Assembly (NCBI GenBank): GCA_049999805.1
Contig: JBNGIO010006294.1
Location: 236,115 to 300,114 of the forward strand
Direction of reading: 5' to 3'
Source of the DNA: Folioceros fuciformis
Taxonomy: Eukaryota; Anthocerotophyta; Anthocerotopsida; Anthocerotales
DNA: 64,000 nucleotides
In this document: positions 1-12,700 of the stretch, piece after piece
Position numbering within the stretch: the first letter of the stretch is position 1
Layout of the letters: every line of letters begins with the position of its first letter
Position numbers and translations under genes: made by a program
Notes under the pieces: model-generated
What the model was told of the DNA's origin: nothing
Databases searched by the model: none
Seen by the model: the letters and a program-made list of their open reading frames with translations, nothing else

Positions 1-415
1 ACGCGGCTGCTGAGGCGCCGACATTGTCTTGCACCGACCAAGCGTGGTGCCTCTCAGAAGAGAAGAGAAGAGAAGAGAAGAGAAGAGAGGAGAGGGGGCA
101 ACTTTTGCAAAGGTTGCGACGAGGTGTCGGGATACCGCTGCCACTGCTCCTGCTCCTGCTGGGTTGATGATTTTTTTCCTTGTTGCCAACGGCGGTGGAA
201 TTGACTGTCTGGAATTGCTGCTGTGCTTTCCTGTTTCATCCACTCCGGACCAGCGTCCCCTGAGCTCTGTTTTTTTTTCCCCGCTTCTTAGATCTCTGCT
301 GCCGAGGAGAGTCCCGACTCCGAACCCGCTGCTCCTCTCTGCTTTGAAAGGCGTCGGCTTTTCATTGGTATGGCAGCGGCCCTTGCTGCCTTCCACCCCA
401 GTATCAGAGGCTATA

Positions 416-630
416 AGATGCGGAGCACTCTCGAATGCAAACAGATGTTGAGGGAGTTCCTGCTCCGGCCGCGAGTCTGGTGGTAGCCGTCACGTCGACC
501 TTCATCCAGCTGCGTACCTGCTCAGGCTCACTCTGGTATGTTTTTTCTTCCGACTCTGCGGCCCGACTTCCTTGCTTGGCTTGGCTTGGCTTGGCTGTCT
601 TCGCCAGCTACTTGTGGTCTGTGTTCCAGC
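416..630. repeat. Copy A of a diverged ~215-bp duplicated non-coding segment
   Basis: This stretch is similar over its whole length to 2852-3071 in the same orientation. Both open with AGATGCGGAG, share TTGAGG.GTTCCTG.TCC, ..TTCATCCAG.TGCGTAC and CTGCGGC.CGACTTCCTT, and end in TTGTG.TC.GTG...C.GCC. Substitutions and small indels separate the copies, so the duplication is not recent. Neither copy carries a convincing reading frame. It may be a duplicated promoter or untranslated leader, since copy A lies upstream of the small gene at 1562, or simply an old local duplication. Confidence 0.6.
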
Positions 631-1561
631 CGCCTCTTAATTAACTACTGTCACCTCTCTTCCAACATCTTGAGCGTTGCGCTTAGATGAAACGAATGGT
701 ACGGGTTCGTCGCCTTGCATATCCATGTACATGAACAGCCCCTCTGTAGCGATCAGGTCTTCACAAGTCTGTCTGTCAGGCTCGGCTCAATGGTTTGCCG
801 TTGCAGTGCTTTCTTCCTTCTCCCACCAGAAGAGGAGGAGAGTGATCCCGTCAATGTAAGTAAAAGCTCAATTGAAAGCAGCTTAGATGGCGACGTCGCT
901 TGCTGACCCAAGCTCGCTTCTCCATGTTCCAAGGTAGGATTTGGTCCTCTTTCCACCACTGTCTGTCGTACTGCTGCCGTCTGCTTAGCTACCTTAGCTA
1001 CCTTGGATGGTCACTGTCAAATGGTGGCCAAGATCTCCCTTTCCCTTCTACTGTACTACTACTCCACTTGTGTAAGCTCTCACCACTTTGCTAAGTCCTA
1101 CTCCGGCAATACTTCGGAGCAGTCGGTTGAATTGGCATGCCCCTCCTCTGTCTTGCCTCTTCTAGTCACCCATGAGGTATCCCCAAAATTTTTCATTTGC
1201 GCCTAACCAGCTGTTCAAGCGTACTGGTCGCAGCCATAGGCCACAATTTTCATGTGTCATGCCCTCATTGTGATTCTGAGGCTGAGGCTGAGGCTGCCTT
1301 ACACTTTTTCTTGAAGGGCTGACCCCCTTGTATGAATTTCCATTCGTCTCCAGCTCTCCAGTCTAATAGCGATCATGTGTGCAGTGACGACTCACCTGGT
1401 TTTGGGAAGCTGTCTAGATCTGTCTGGAAGTGGTTTGTTTCTCTAGAAAGTGATGCCGTGGCTACCTGCAGAGAGCTGTGGAAGACGTCTGCGCTCAATT
1501 TATCACAGGACCTCAATTTATCAAAGGGCCGGTACCGGCACTCACTCCGGAGCTTCATCAC

Positions 1562-1984
1562 ATGGCTGTGAAAACGAACTATGAGATGAGGTCTCATTCC
1601 TTTCCTAGCAGGTCGAGCGCTGCCATTCCTCCTCCTGCCGCCAGGACCAGGAGCATGACCGGCATCCCTTCTGCGGGACAGACTGCCTCCTACACTTCAC
1701 TGCGGGATCTCATGCCATCTGCGGCTCTCTATTCCTGCTACAGCCGCAGGGAGCCTGAGCTATTGGATCTGAAGCAGCTCCGTTTGCGAGACCGCTTGGT
1801 CGAGCACGCAGTCAGAGCTTATCTTAATCCGCAGTTGCAGCCAAGGACTCGGCCACGCACTTCTCGAGGCTTCTGCAGCTTTCTGAGAATGATTACGGTG
1901 CCTTTGCAGACAACTCACAACCTGCTTCAGACCTTTTTCCACGAGGCAGGGGTCTGGTTCCGCAGGATGTATGTCTCCATCTGA
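1562..1984 (+). CDS. Probable small plant-specific protein of unknown function, single exon, 140 aa
   Basis: I do not know the function. The frame is open for 168 codons from 1478. The first good ATG is at 1562 and gives 140 residues. The N-terminus is polar and Ser/Arg/Pro-rich (MAVKTNYEMRSHSFPSRSS). A block around residues 50-60 reads SYTSLRDLMP, followed by a block around residues 80-95 reading RLVEHAVRAYLNP. The C-terminus is hydrophobic with basic residues. The arrangement of a SYTSL.DLMP block, a LV.HA..AYL.P block and a hydrophobic C-terminal end resembles a small uncharacterised land-plant family as I remember it; this is recall, not a search. No intron is needed. The 1.5 kb upstream shows no other convincing gene and may be leader and promoter. 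Confidence 0.55.
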   Translation: MAVKTNYEMRSHSFPSRSSAAIPPPAARTRSMTGIPSAGQTASYTSLRDLMPSAALYSCYSRREPELLDLKQLRLRDRLVEHAVRAYLNPQLQPRTRPRTSRGFCSFLRMITVPLQTTHNLLQTFFHEAGVWFRRMYVSI

Positions 1985-3768
1985 CGACGACCCTGCACGC
2001 AATTGCGGGCGTCCTCAAGTGCAGTGCAGGGCAGCCGACTCTTAATTTCCAGCACGGAATCGACTGAAGATTATTTGGAGCCAATGGTGGTTCAAGGCGA
2101 GGCTGCATCAATTCCGGTTCTCCTATGTGGACGGCGGGTTCCGGCAGCCCCCTTCTATTCGAGTTACTCAGAGACTAGAAATCTAGAGTTTAGATATCTC
2201 CAGGTCTTCAAAGCTCCGTTAACCCGTGTTTTCTGGGATCTGCATTTTGTAGGGAAGGACTTGGATGTAGCTTCCAAGCATACAGTGACCACTGCAGGTT
2301 AGTTAGTTTTGAGGTTTTGTAGTCCAAGTGATCGTGACTGTCTGAGTGTGGTTACCTCGCAAAGGGGACCTGTCTATTTGGCATGGGAACCTGGTGACGT
2401 GCTGAAGGCTTGCGAACACCTGGCACAGCCTGCTCCTTAGGCAGCCCCAGATAGCCGGCTTTCGATTCTGGTAATAAGTTATGTCGAACCTGCCTGCATA
2501 TTGGAAAACTACTTATACTTACTTTTGTCGTGTTTTTTAAAGCGCTGGCTCGGATGGAGGTGTATTGCTTCTGACCGCCTCTCGATAAGGAACACGAGAA
2601 TTCTACGACACGAGACCGGTCTCCGGAGTGCCGCGGCCTTGACATTGTTGCCGCATGTACTGCTTTGCCCGTTTCTAATTGACGGAAGGCGTCCACCAGA
2701 ACCGAGGAGGGGAAGGGTGTGATCTGTGGAAGCAGGATGCCGGTCCGTTGGAAATGACCATGAATCTGCTGGCAGGGGGAAGGCCGGGGACTAGTGTTCC
2801 AGTTAGAGCCTTCAGTTCTACTCTTCACTCTCTTGGCTCGTTCGGACACCTAGATGCGGAGAACTCTAGAATGCACTCAGGTGTTGAGGAGTTCCTGGTC
2901 CATCCACGCGTCTGGAGGAAGGTCTGACATGGATTTTCATCCAGGTGCGTACTTGACGGAGCAGACTGTGATACGCTCCTTCTTGTTTCAAATCTAGATC
3001 TGCGGCTCGACTTCCTTTCTTGGCTGTCCATGTTTTGCCTTCATGAGCTAGTTGTGTTCAGTGCCCCGGCCTTCGTGCCTGGACCTGGCTCTGGCACTGA
3101 AGAAGTATGGCTACCTGCATCTCGCGCAAGAACGTTGCGCTGTGAGAGAGGCGCAAGCTTCGAGACATCAGATTAGTCTCAGAGGCAAGCCGCGATGAGA
3201 GACCGCCACATTCTTCTTGCGCAGCGAAGGTTCACATATTTCACGTCCAGGCACAGGATCCTGTTCGGGTGTTGTCCAAATCATTGGTGCTCCCTCTACT
3301 ACAGTGCCGCGGCAACATGGACACCCCCTGTTGTCCTGGAGCTACCAATAAACCAACAGGACTTCTCTTTTTCAGAAACTGACTACACGATAATTACGGC
3401 GTCATTTAATTACAATGGCTACAAGTTTTCACGGCCAACAGTTGCCCACGTTCATTTTCAATGCTAGAGGGATCGAGACAACTTCACAAAAACAGAGGGA
3501 CAACGGCAACCCTAGCTGCAAAAATTTGGTGATGGTCACTACTGCGGAGTTGATTGCCGCTCTGACCACTAACATTCTCAACAAGCCTCCCACCACCTGA
3601 GATATAAGGCAATATGAAACCAGTGTCAAACAGCTGGAACTATGACGAGAGAAGAGCAACAAACGAAGCAACCAGTCACTCCGTACCATCGGTTGCCACA
3701 ATTGCTGCAGATGGTAGTCCCGGTGTTCGCCATTTCCCGCACTACCAGCACAACAGCTCCAGCGAACG
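1985..3768. other. Intergenic DNA with copy B of the duplicated segment
   Basis: No convincing coding exon was seen on either strand. It contains the second copy of the 215-bp duplicated segment (2852-3071) and presumably the 3' untranslated regions of the convergent genes on either side (1562-1984 plus, and the GHKL ATPase gene ending at 3769 minus). The longer open frames, such as 2352-2849 minus, have no recognisable motifs. Confidence 0.4.
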
Positions 3769-6700
3769 TCAAGGTTGATAAACGTATGTGCGACTCTCCT
3801 CAGAAATTTCTGATCTACCATGAGCAGCTTTCTCCATCTTCTTGACAACTGCCAGTTCCTGATCCCGCTGCCGTTTGATCTCCATCTTCACTCTCTCCAA
3901 CTCTTTCAACTTCGACTCGATGTTCATATGCAGTATCTGTGCTTCATCTCTCTCTCTCATCCTCTCCGCCAAGATGCTGTTGTGCTTATCAAGCTCAGCC
4001 TCCAAGGCCATGACACGTTTTTTCCTCTCAAAGGCATCTGAGGCAGGCGGAAATAAACTACATACTTCCCTTTCAGCATAGGGGACAGTCGCGTACATCA
4101 GCCCCACGTCAGAGCTGCATACAGTATGCACAGCACTGACAGTGAGAACCGCTCTCATCAATGCAAGCAACATACCTGTGGACAACGATGGGCTTTGTAC
4201 ATACCTGCTGCCGTAACCCAATTCCTGACGCCCATTGCTCCTAAATATGGCTTTATCCAGTGATACTGCTCCTTGAAGCTGTCTTCCAACTCTTTGCAAA
4301 GCTGATTTGAAGGCCAATATGTTGCGTTTCGTATCGAAGACCATCAGATGCTTGTACAGATCAAAGAACAAAGATTCCCGCAAACCCACTTCTTTACCGT
4401 CCACTGTTATACGTAGTTGCTCCTCCCTCAAATGAATCAAGTTCACAGCATAGCCTAAAAACCCTGGTGGGCATTGCCCAGTATCCGGCATCTGAGGGGG
4501 ACTTATGTTCAACAGCTGTTGGGGATGTCCTCTGAGCACCTGTCCTCTGTACCAACTGTTCCATAACCACAAGGACAATATGTTGTTGTTCCAATACTTC
4601 TCCACAACATTTCAAAGCCACTTAAGGGAATTTCAGGTCCTTTACCTTACATCAGTGAGAGCTAATGCCGTATACCTCCCTCGGATTTCAAGGCTCCTCG
4701 TCCTTGCAGTGGCATGGATTGAGTGCTCACCGTTGGCCCCACCCGCTTCCAGTGCGTTCACACCCAGCTGGGTCTTGCACACAATCATCAGCATGCTTGA
4801 TCCAGTAAACTCCGCCAGTATCCTGCATACAAAATTTTTTCAGGCTTCTGGCCGTCCAGAACATGGGAGCATTTCAAACCTACAAAGCATATCAGTATTT
4901 CCTACAGTGTCTAGCTAATTACAAGTTCAGCGAGTCGTCCTCCACGCGGCCAAGTGTCGCCACCACCCCAAGAATGTCAGTAGCGGCCTCATTTCCACCA
5001 CCAGCGAAAAGATAGCCGCCCTCCATGCGTGCAAACAAGCAGGATAACGCAGCAGCATAACCTCTCCTCTCCCTTCTCTTCTGCAGATCGAAGAATATTT
5101 CTTTTTCGGATCGGTGGCCTTTCTGCCTCTCCATTTCCAGGATGGCTGCATCATCCTGATGGTTTGCAGTAAGTTTCTGGACCTTTTGCCCCAACACCTT
5201 CATCGCAGCTGTGGGTGCGCAAGAGCAATGCAAGGAAACCCGTCATATGCCAGGTTTTTGAAACTCAACAGCTCACCAGCTTCAGTCTTGCTGCGTGTCA
5301 GCTTAGTGTGATACCTTGTGTTTTTGCTATGAACAGATGGCGCGACGTCTCCGCCTCCTTTATTGCAGCTATCTCACGGCTCGCCTTGGTGGCTCCATCC
5401 TCAATTTCTAAGATTGTCTGTTACAACAGATCTGTTAGAAGAATCTCGCATACAAGAGACATTACTCTAGGCCCTTCAATAAAACGTCTTCTTATGGAAG
5501 GGAAAACATTCTGAGCCCATCAACCAACCTGCCTATGATCCTCTGCTTCCTTGAGATGCTGTGCAATCCCCTGGGAACTGGTGCGAATGACTTCAAACTT
5601 AGCCTCCAGTAATGGTGCGTGCTGTGGGTTCTCTTGCCTAGCCAAGAAAACTTGGAACTGACACCAGGTGCTTGGGAGATCAAGGTAGAGAAGGTCACCG
5701 AAGACTGCAAGCCCATTGTATACAGTGACAGTTGAGACTTCTGCCCCATCACCGAATTGTAGAGTCAATTGCAGCCCCGAAATTCCTTTACAGAGATTGC
5801 CATGTTGGTCGAAAACTTGCACTGTTAACCCCTGCTGTTGCCAACTTGCTGCTAAGCTTGCTGGAGGTCCATGAAGGATCTGGAAGGGAAGAAAAACTGG
5901 GGGAACAGCTGCCGCGCCACACACGGAAAATTTCACGCGATAATGTCCAACACCAACTGGAGCAGGAATCCTTGAAAAGCTCTCCACAGATGAGAGTCCT
6001 CCATTATATGGAACAGGTGCTACCAGCTCTCCTAGCTGTTGCCCATCGCTGCTGGTGGCATCCCTGTCATGAGGGATTGTCAAAGCCACAACAACTCTCT
6101 CCTGAATAGCCATGCCATCCGCTGTCTCGACAAAGACCTCGATGTGCGGTAGGTACTGCACGTCTTTACCATCCAGACTCACAACCAAAGATTGAGTAGC
6201 TACATGCAATGCAACTGGATAATTCCCAGGAACAACATCTAATGTAATATGAGCTGCTGCACATACCAATTTGTCACCTGGCGTGATTGAGACGCGGTAT
6301 GTCCCAGTATCAACAGTTACAGGGAAAGGATCAAAACATGCTTTTCCACTTTGTAATGCAGCTGTTCCAGCGCCCCAGCCGTTGCAATCTGCTACAGACA
6401 TTCTGAGAACCGATCTTTCACAATGGCTGCACACGTTTCCAGCCTCATCTACCGCATAGACATCCAGGGCAGGATGCATCTTCAACCTTGGGACCTTCAC
6501 CTTTAACAGAGGCTCAGACTCTACCTTCATGTCAGGTCCCCCTCCCATAAAGGCTAAGAGCTTGTGAGGTGCACCAGCTCTCAAGAAAACCGTGCGCCTG
6601 ATCATATTTCCATTTTCGCTTGACTTGATTGACGGGTCTGTCAAATACACATCGTAGACTCCAGCAGGGCCTGTAAGCCGCAACCTAGCTGCATATCCTA

Positions 6701-9700
6701 CATCGCTTGGTTCAATGCCACGAATGCTGACCTTGCACATTCCTATCGGGAGCACATTGCTTGTCGTAGTTGAACTCTTGACCATCTCTGCATGAGCTTC
6801 AAACTGCAAGATCCAGCACCGAATAATGAACTCTCAAGGGTCCTGCAGGGGAGATCCGTATTAAGAAACAGAAGTCAACGAAAACAAAACAAACTGGGCT
6901 TGTGCCACATGCCTTCTTAATTCTACTTGTAGAGAGAGTGCCTGGTTGGCCGTTTGCTGCAACTGGGTTGAATTTCAGGACAAACGATTCTTGATTTCGG
7001 GCCTTGATTGCCTCTTCATGCTTCCTTTCAGCTTCTGCTGTCAGCCGCACAGCAGCATCGATCACCATCTCTATCTGTAAAACAGCGTGTCAATAAGCTG
7101 ATGATCTGAGCAGTCAGAAAGAAGAGACACAGAGGTCACCATAATCATACCGTCAATGTAATTGTCAGGGTTGAACTCTGTGAATGACTGATTCCACCAC
7201 GCCAGTATCCAGGTACTGACGGCAAATTGAATGGTGGAAGGAGGCATTTCCCAGCCTTTATTGGAAACAAACTGCTCTGGTCCCAGTCAAACTGTAGGCA
7301 ATGCAGGCCGCCATCCATTGAACTGTCGGGAATCCCGTCCTCGTCTATGACCTCGATCACAAGGTCTTTTAGCTCTTGACCCAAGACGCATTTCTTTGGA
7401 ACCTAAACGAGAAAACTGTTTTCCAGTAAGCAAAGGATGACGTGTGCACATCTCCAACAAATCCCACAAATGAAATGCCACAGCGATTGCATATTGCATG
7501 AACAGGAAATGAGAGATTGCCTCAGAAGAGAATCGTAGCATCCTTGAGACTATGCTGAATGGGACTTCCAGCAGCACAGATCCTCCTGTTGTCTTGATAA
7601 CCACGGAGCCTACAACCACACGTCTAAGAAGTTACACTGGGCTGGCACTAGACTTAGCCACAGCTACATCAGAAATCTAGAACCTGAAGAACCGTAGTCG
7701 CCAGAAACTTTCAGGACGTCTCCAAGGTCAAGGGAGCCATCATTTTCGAGCTGAAACTGTGAAGTTGGACACACACAGACAGGTGAAAAGATGAGCAGAA
7801 CAGCAGTAAGAGCACTACGTACTGTAACAGCCCTAGATCCCCTAGTTTCAGCAGATACCTTGCATTCTCTACTTTGTTTACTCATGAACTCTAGTCCGTC
7901 CAACTCCACAAGGACGCTCTGGCTGCTGTCAACTGTGTTTCCAGCCATATCTAGGCCCTGGAACAGAAGCTCTGTAATCACTTCACCTGGACTCCATGGT
8001 GGTTCCGAAATTTCTGTTTCGCTAGTCTTCATCTCCATTGATACCAATCGTCCAGGAAGAACTAAGCACATACAACCGAATAAATGCCAAAAACATATCT
8101 CAACTAGCAAGCCCAGACTCTAAACAGAAGGCTCTGGAGTATAGATCGGCAACCTTTGATAGGAAAAGGGCCAGAAGTTTCTCCACTTGGAAGAGAAAAC
8201 AGTAAAGCCGCTTCATATTTTGGCTTGATTGGGCTCAGATCCGCCGTGTTGAAGGAAAGATTCTGCAATAAAACCAGCCACAACATAGTCAGACTAGTTA
8301 TTGTGCATCTTCAGGACTTTGAAGTAGGCAGTGTCACTAGGTGAGGATCTTCAACAGTGAATGTCAGAGGGGAGACAGACCAACCTTGATCATTAAGATC
8401 TCGTTGTCAGCTGTAGGAGCTAGTGCTTTCCAGACGGCCTTAATGTTGAGGACATCATCAAAACGTGTCAGAACCTGGATGGCCAGGTTCACATTCGCCT
8501 GATCCCTAAAAGACTGATAGTTGCCAAACCCATCAAGCTTCCGTAATCCAAAGCCTGGATCGGCCATCTCCTCCCCAAGTCTGAACGGAAAACCTCAAAT
8601 TGCTGTCACCCAGCATAGGAGAGCCCACCAAAACAGCAATTGCAAAATCAAACATGTACCTAAACTCTGGAGGCGATTCGGGAGGGAAAATTTCCCACTT
8701 CACTGTTTCATCAGCAGGTTCGACTTTCAACTGATATTCCAGTGGGACAACCTCTTTGTACTTCTCGCTGACCTACACAGGAATCAATACCAAAGCCCAC
8801 TTCACAACCCACTAAACAAAAAGCAGCCGTACAACTGAAGACTACGATTCTAATAACATGACAAAACTGGCACTCACAAGTGAGAACTGAAAGACGTAAT
8901 ATCCTTGTGTTGTAAGGACTTGGCCCAGCCTTGCATTCTTAGTGCTGAAAAGGTAGAGGCCCTTTACGCCCTGCAGTGTTTCGGCCTCAGCAATGACCTC
9001 ATATACCTCCGGGTTACAGCTCTTCCTTGATGGAAACGTTACAGTCATTTTTAACTGCAGAGCTTCGGTACAAATAGAGGCTTGCTTGCTGGATCCACTG
9101 ACATGCTTTACTCGAACCACAGCCAAAAATTGAGAAGGCAAAACATAGCCAGCATTGAACACACTCTGTCCCACTGGAAATGCCTGTAGAGCCAAACACA
9201 CAATCACAGACAAGAAACGGTTGCAAAAACTGTTCTATCTACCTAGTGGTGGCATGCAAGTTCTTCAGGTTCGTAATTATTCTACCTAGCTAGTGATGCA
9301 GGGACATGCAGGAGGATCTTGGATGAGTCTTGCATTTAGACATACCTCATTTATCCCTAGCGACTGACTCTCTTGCACATCCAGCAGCGCGAGTCGGCTT
9401 GGAGATTTGTGTAGAATATCCTCAATCCTCCTTTCCCACTGTTGCTCACTCACCCTTTGGCACTGATCACGAAGTTCGTCAGTAACGATCACGTTCTGTA
9501 AGAACCATTCATTGAATTTGATCAAAATCCCAAAATGTGTCCTTCGTCAACAAACCTTGTCAGAATTGAGAACAGCGACGGGGAAGACTATGGACTGTTT
9601 CAAATCAAAAACCATATCCACTACTCTTAGAGAGCACCCAAGTGTATCTGGAACATCCATTGGTCTGCCATTCAACCAGAGAAATCGATGAGACATGTGT

Positions 9701-12700
9701 ACTGGACAGGGGAGGCAAAACATGTAGAGAAGAGAGAAATACCTGCAGACCATCCAAACCTCACCTGTATCTCAGTTAAGTCAGTCATGCGGCCATGTCA
9801 TGCGTCAGCTATTTGATATTTCTAGAGCATAGGAAACCGACTGAAATCACAAACTGAGATTACTTGAGTCGTACAATCAACAATATCATCTCTATCGGAG
9901 AACTCGTGGAAAAAGTGCTCGATGGTTGCGTAGAGGTCACGTTTGATGGTACTATCTGAACCCTTCTGCAACTTTATCCTCATTGGCACGGTCGTTAAAT
10001 CCCATTCGTTCTTAGCATCCTTGATGTGCAGATGGAAACGCAGTGCTGCAATTTACTTCAGACGTCAGAAATTTGGACGACCGTGTACTCATAAGAAGCG
10101 CAAAACAAAAGAGAGGACCTCAGCCAAGGCAGCTCCAATGTGCTTCAACGGATCTTTCAAAGATTCTTCCATGTACCTCTTGGAGGCAACCCATTCCTCG
10201 TGGGCAAGTTGCTGAGCCCTTCGTGATTCATAACAATCGTTGGCCTATCATTCTCACCAAAAGTAACCTCTTCGTCGAATTTTTCATGCATGAGTTTCAG
10301 CCAGCCCATGTACTCCTTGGCGAGCTTGTCAGGCGCAAGGAATTTGCCATCTCTTCTCAAATAAACCTTAACACCTTCACAGCAGCTCTAGTCAGCATAT
10401 TCACCCACTCAAATGAAGTCATGCAACACCGGACTTGTGAGTAGTAACAGACCACATGCCGTTGTTTTTGAGAGCTCTTGCTCAGAAGCACCCAGTTTTT
10501 GTACAGCTACTGTGAACGGATGGTCTCTATCTAACTCTGTCTGCCAACTCCAAATCGAACAAAAAAAAGAAAGAAAAAGGGTCAATTCCTTTCTAGCCCT
10601 GAACAGCTGCATATGCTTGCCAAGAAACGCCCAGTAGCATCCACACCTTTGCTTGAGTCGGTTGGAAGCCAGCATCAGTATCTGAGAAGAAAAATAGAAT
10701 GTTTGGCTAAATCGTAATACTCAGGATCTGCATCAGTGATGCCCTTTCTGCGTTACCGCGAAAGGGCATATCTGAAGACATCAGCAACAGTAATAATAAA
10801 TGACACATAAAACCACCGTACCTAAGAAGGCTTTCACTCTCTTTGTCCACAAGGGTCGTAATGTAGCATGTTGTTTCGGTCGGAATTCCATGAAAGGAAG
10901 TAAACCCTGTGACAACAGCTAGTCAGATATCTCAGCCAATTCACGAGCAATACAAGTGCTAGCAACCAGAGGACGATTCACTGAAGGTCAATGTACCCAT
11001 CTCGTTTCTGGCAACAGCCTCCCGAGCCATCGTACTCCAACACGGGCCATCGTTTGGAACGTTTCTCCAGGCCTGATGCTCCTCACGTCCTCCAGAACAG
11101 CATCCAGAGCCTCCTTGCCCTGGCAGCAGAGTAATATGTCACGTACTCTTATAATGCTGACCCGCACAACCAGCGATTCTCACGAATGACAAAAAAGACA
11201 GACCTTAGTGTTTGGAAAATAATGGCAACAAAGTCTTGCATTTGCTTCAGTCTCGCAGTTCGCGCCAAGAGTACTGTCAACAGATTTTTCTGCCAAGCAT
11301 GCCAGGGTGCCTAGTCAACGAGTCGGTTAATTGCCTGTTACAGCCAATCAAGTCCAGCGGCATGGGGGAGCCAAACCTTCGAGTGTCATCCTGAAGTTCA
11401 TATCTATAACAAATGGCTCTCCTGGGCAGGAATGTTTGTTGGAAGCCGTAACTTCACCTCCTTCCACTTCTGTGAGATTTTGACCATTCACCTGCAAGAC
11501 GAATCCCTCAGGATCTCTACCGCAGATGAAAAGGAAAGGTTGATGACAAGCTCACCTGAAACCAAATCAAGCTTGCCCTACCTCAAAAGTCACTGGGCAC
11601 GTTGTTCCTCTGCTTTGGTCGCACTGCAACTCCACATGGAAAAGTTACATAAAAACTGATCAAGTATGCCCAGACAACACTACAGACTAAGCTAGATATA
11701 CCGCCCTGCAGCCATGCAAGGCAAGGCATTGAAAACCTCTTAGCTGACATGCCTGGATATACGGTGCGTAGATGTCCTTCAGCATTTGCTTCACATGGTT
11801 TTCCTTCCAGAGGTTGCCTTCCTTGTCCCCATCTTTCGAGAAAAAGTCATACTGCTTTTGCAACCCAGTTATCTCTACCTGCAAATTGTCACAGATCTAC
11901 CATCATCTCCCACCGCAAGACATGGAGAAAGGCCGACGCCTGAAAGAGCTGACTTGCCTCTGACCTTTGTGAAGCTGCCACTGGGTGCTTTCTCGTGTTC
12001 GGATTTGGACATCTTTCGCAGGTTCCCATTCACCTGGACCAGACAATCGGAGTGGGTGTAGGAGCAAAGCATATGCCGACAAGCCACCTAATTCTCTAGT
12101 CAAAATCGCAGATTTCTCAAGATCGCAACTTATATACCTCCCAAAACCTCTCCGCAGGCTCTTCCTTCAAGCGTCCCTTCAGCTTTTCAGGATCCAGCAC
12201 CAGACTGCAAACCATCTTTGACTTGGCAGTCTTGGACCATACAGTCACCTTACTGTAGGTGAACGTGTTAAGATGTGATCGAGAGCAAGTCCACCTTCTG
12301 CAAAGAATCTATTCCTCATGTACTTGTGACTGACCTTCCAAGGTGCAGAGCCGAAGCAACAGCTCCAGCGCCGTACTTTCCCAAGTATGGCTGCGCAGTA
12401 GCAAGCACCACGTTTCAAACACTGGGAGCGATCCGCAAAAGCAGGAACGTGATGCAGCTGACTACACCACGATGAGAATACCAGCAAGAAGGGCGGCGGC
12501 AGGTTTCTGCTCCCCATGGCTTGGTGGTGCACTACTCGATGACTCGAGCTCCCCAGAGTGCCCCTGCGTGTGAAACATCCCACTGCCATAAGTTCCTTCG
12601 CTGTGCTGTCCAGCCGAGCCCACAACCACCTGTGGCTACGTGAGTCTAAAACGAAAGCTCACCACTTTACAATGCAATTCTCGCCATCCTCAGCAGTCAT

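Noticed and set aside
2352-2849. 165-codon minus-strand open frame
   Set aside because: Ser/Arg/Gln-rich without recognisable pattern, and no credible neighbouring exons. Treated as chance.
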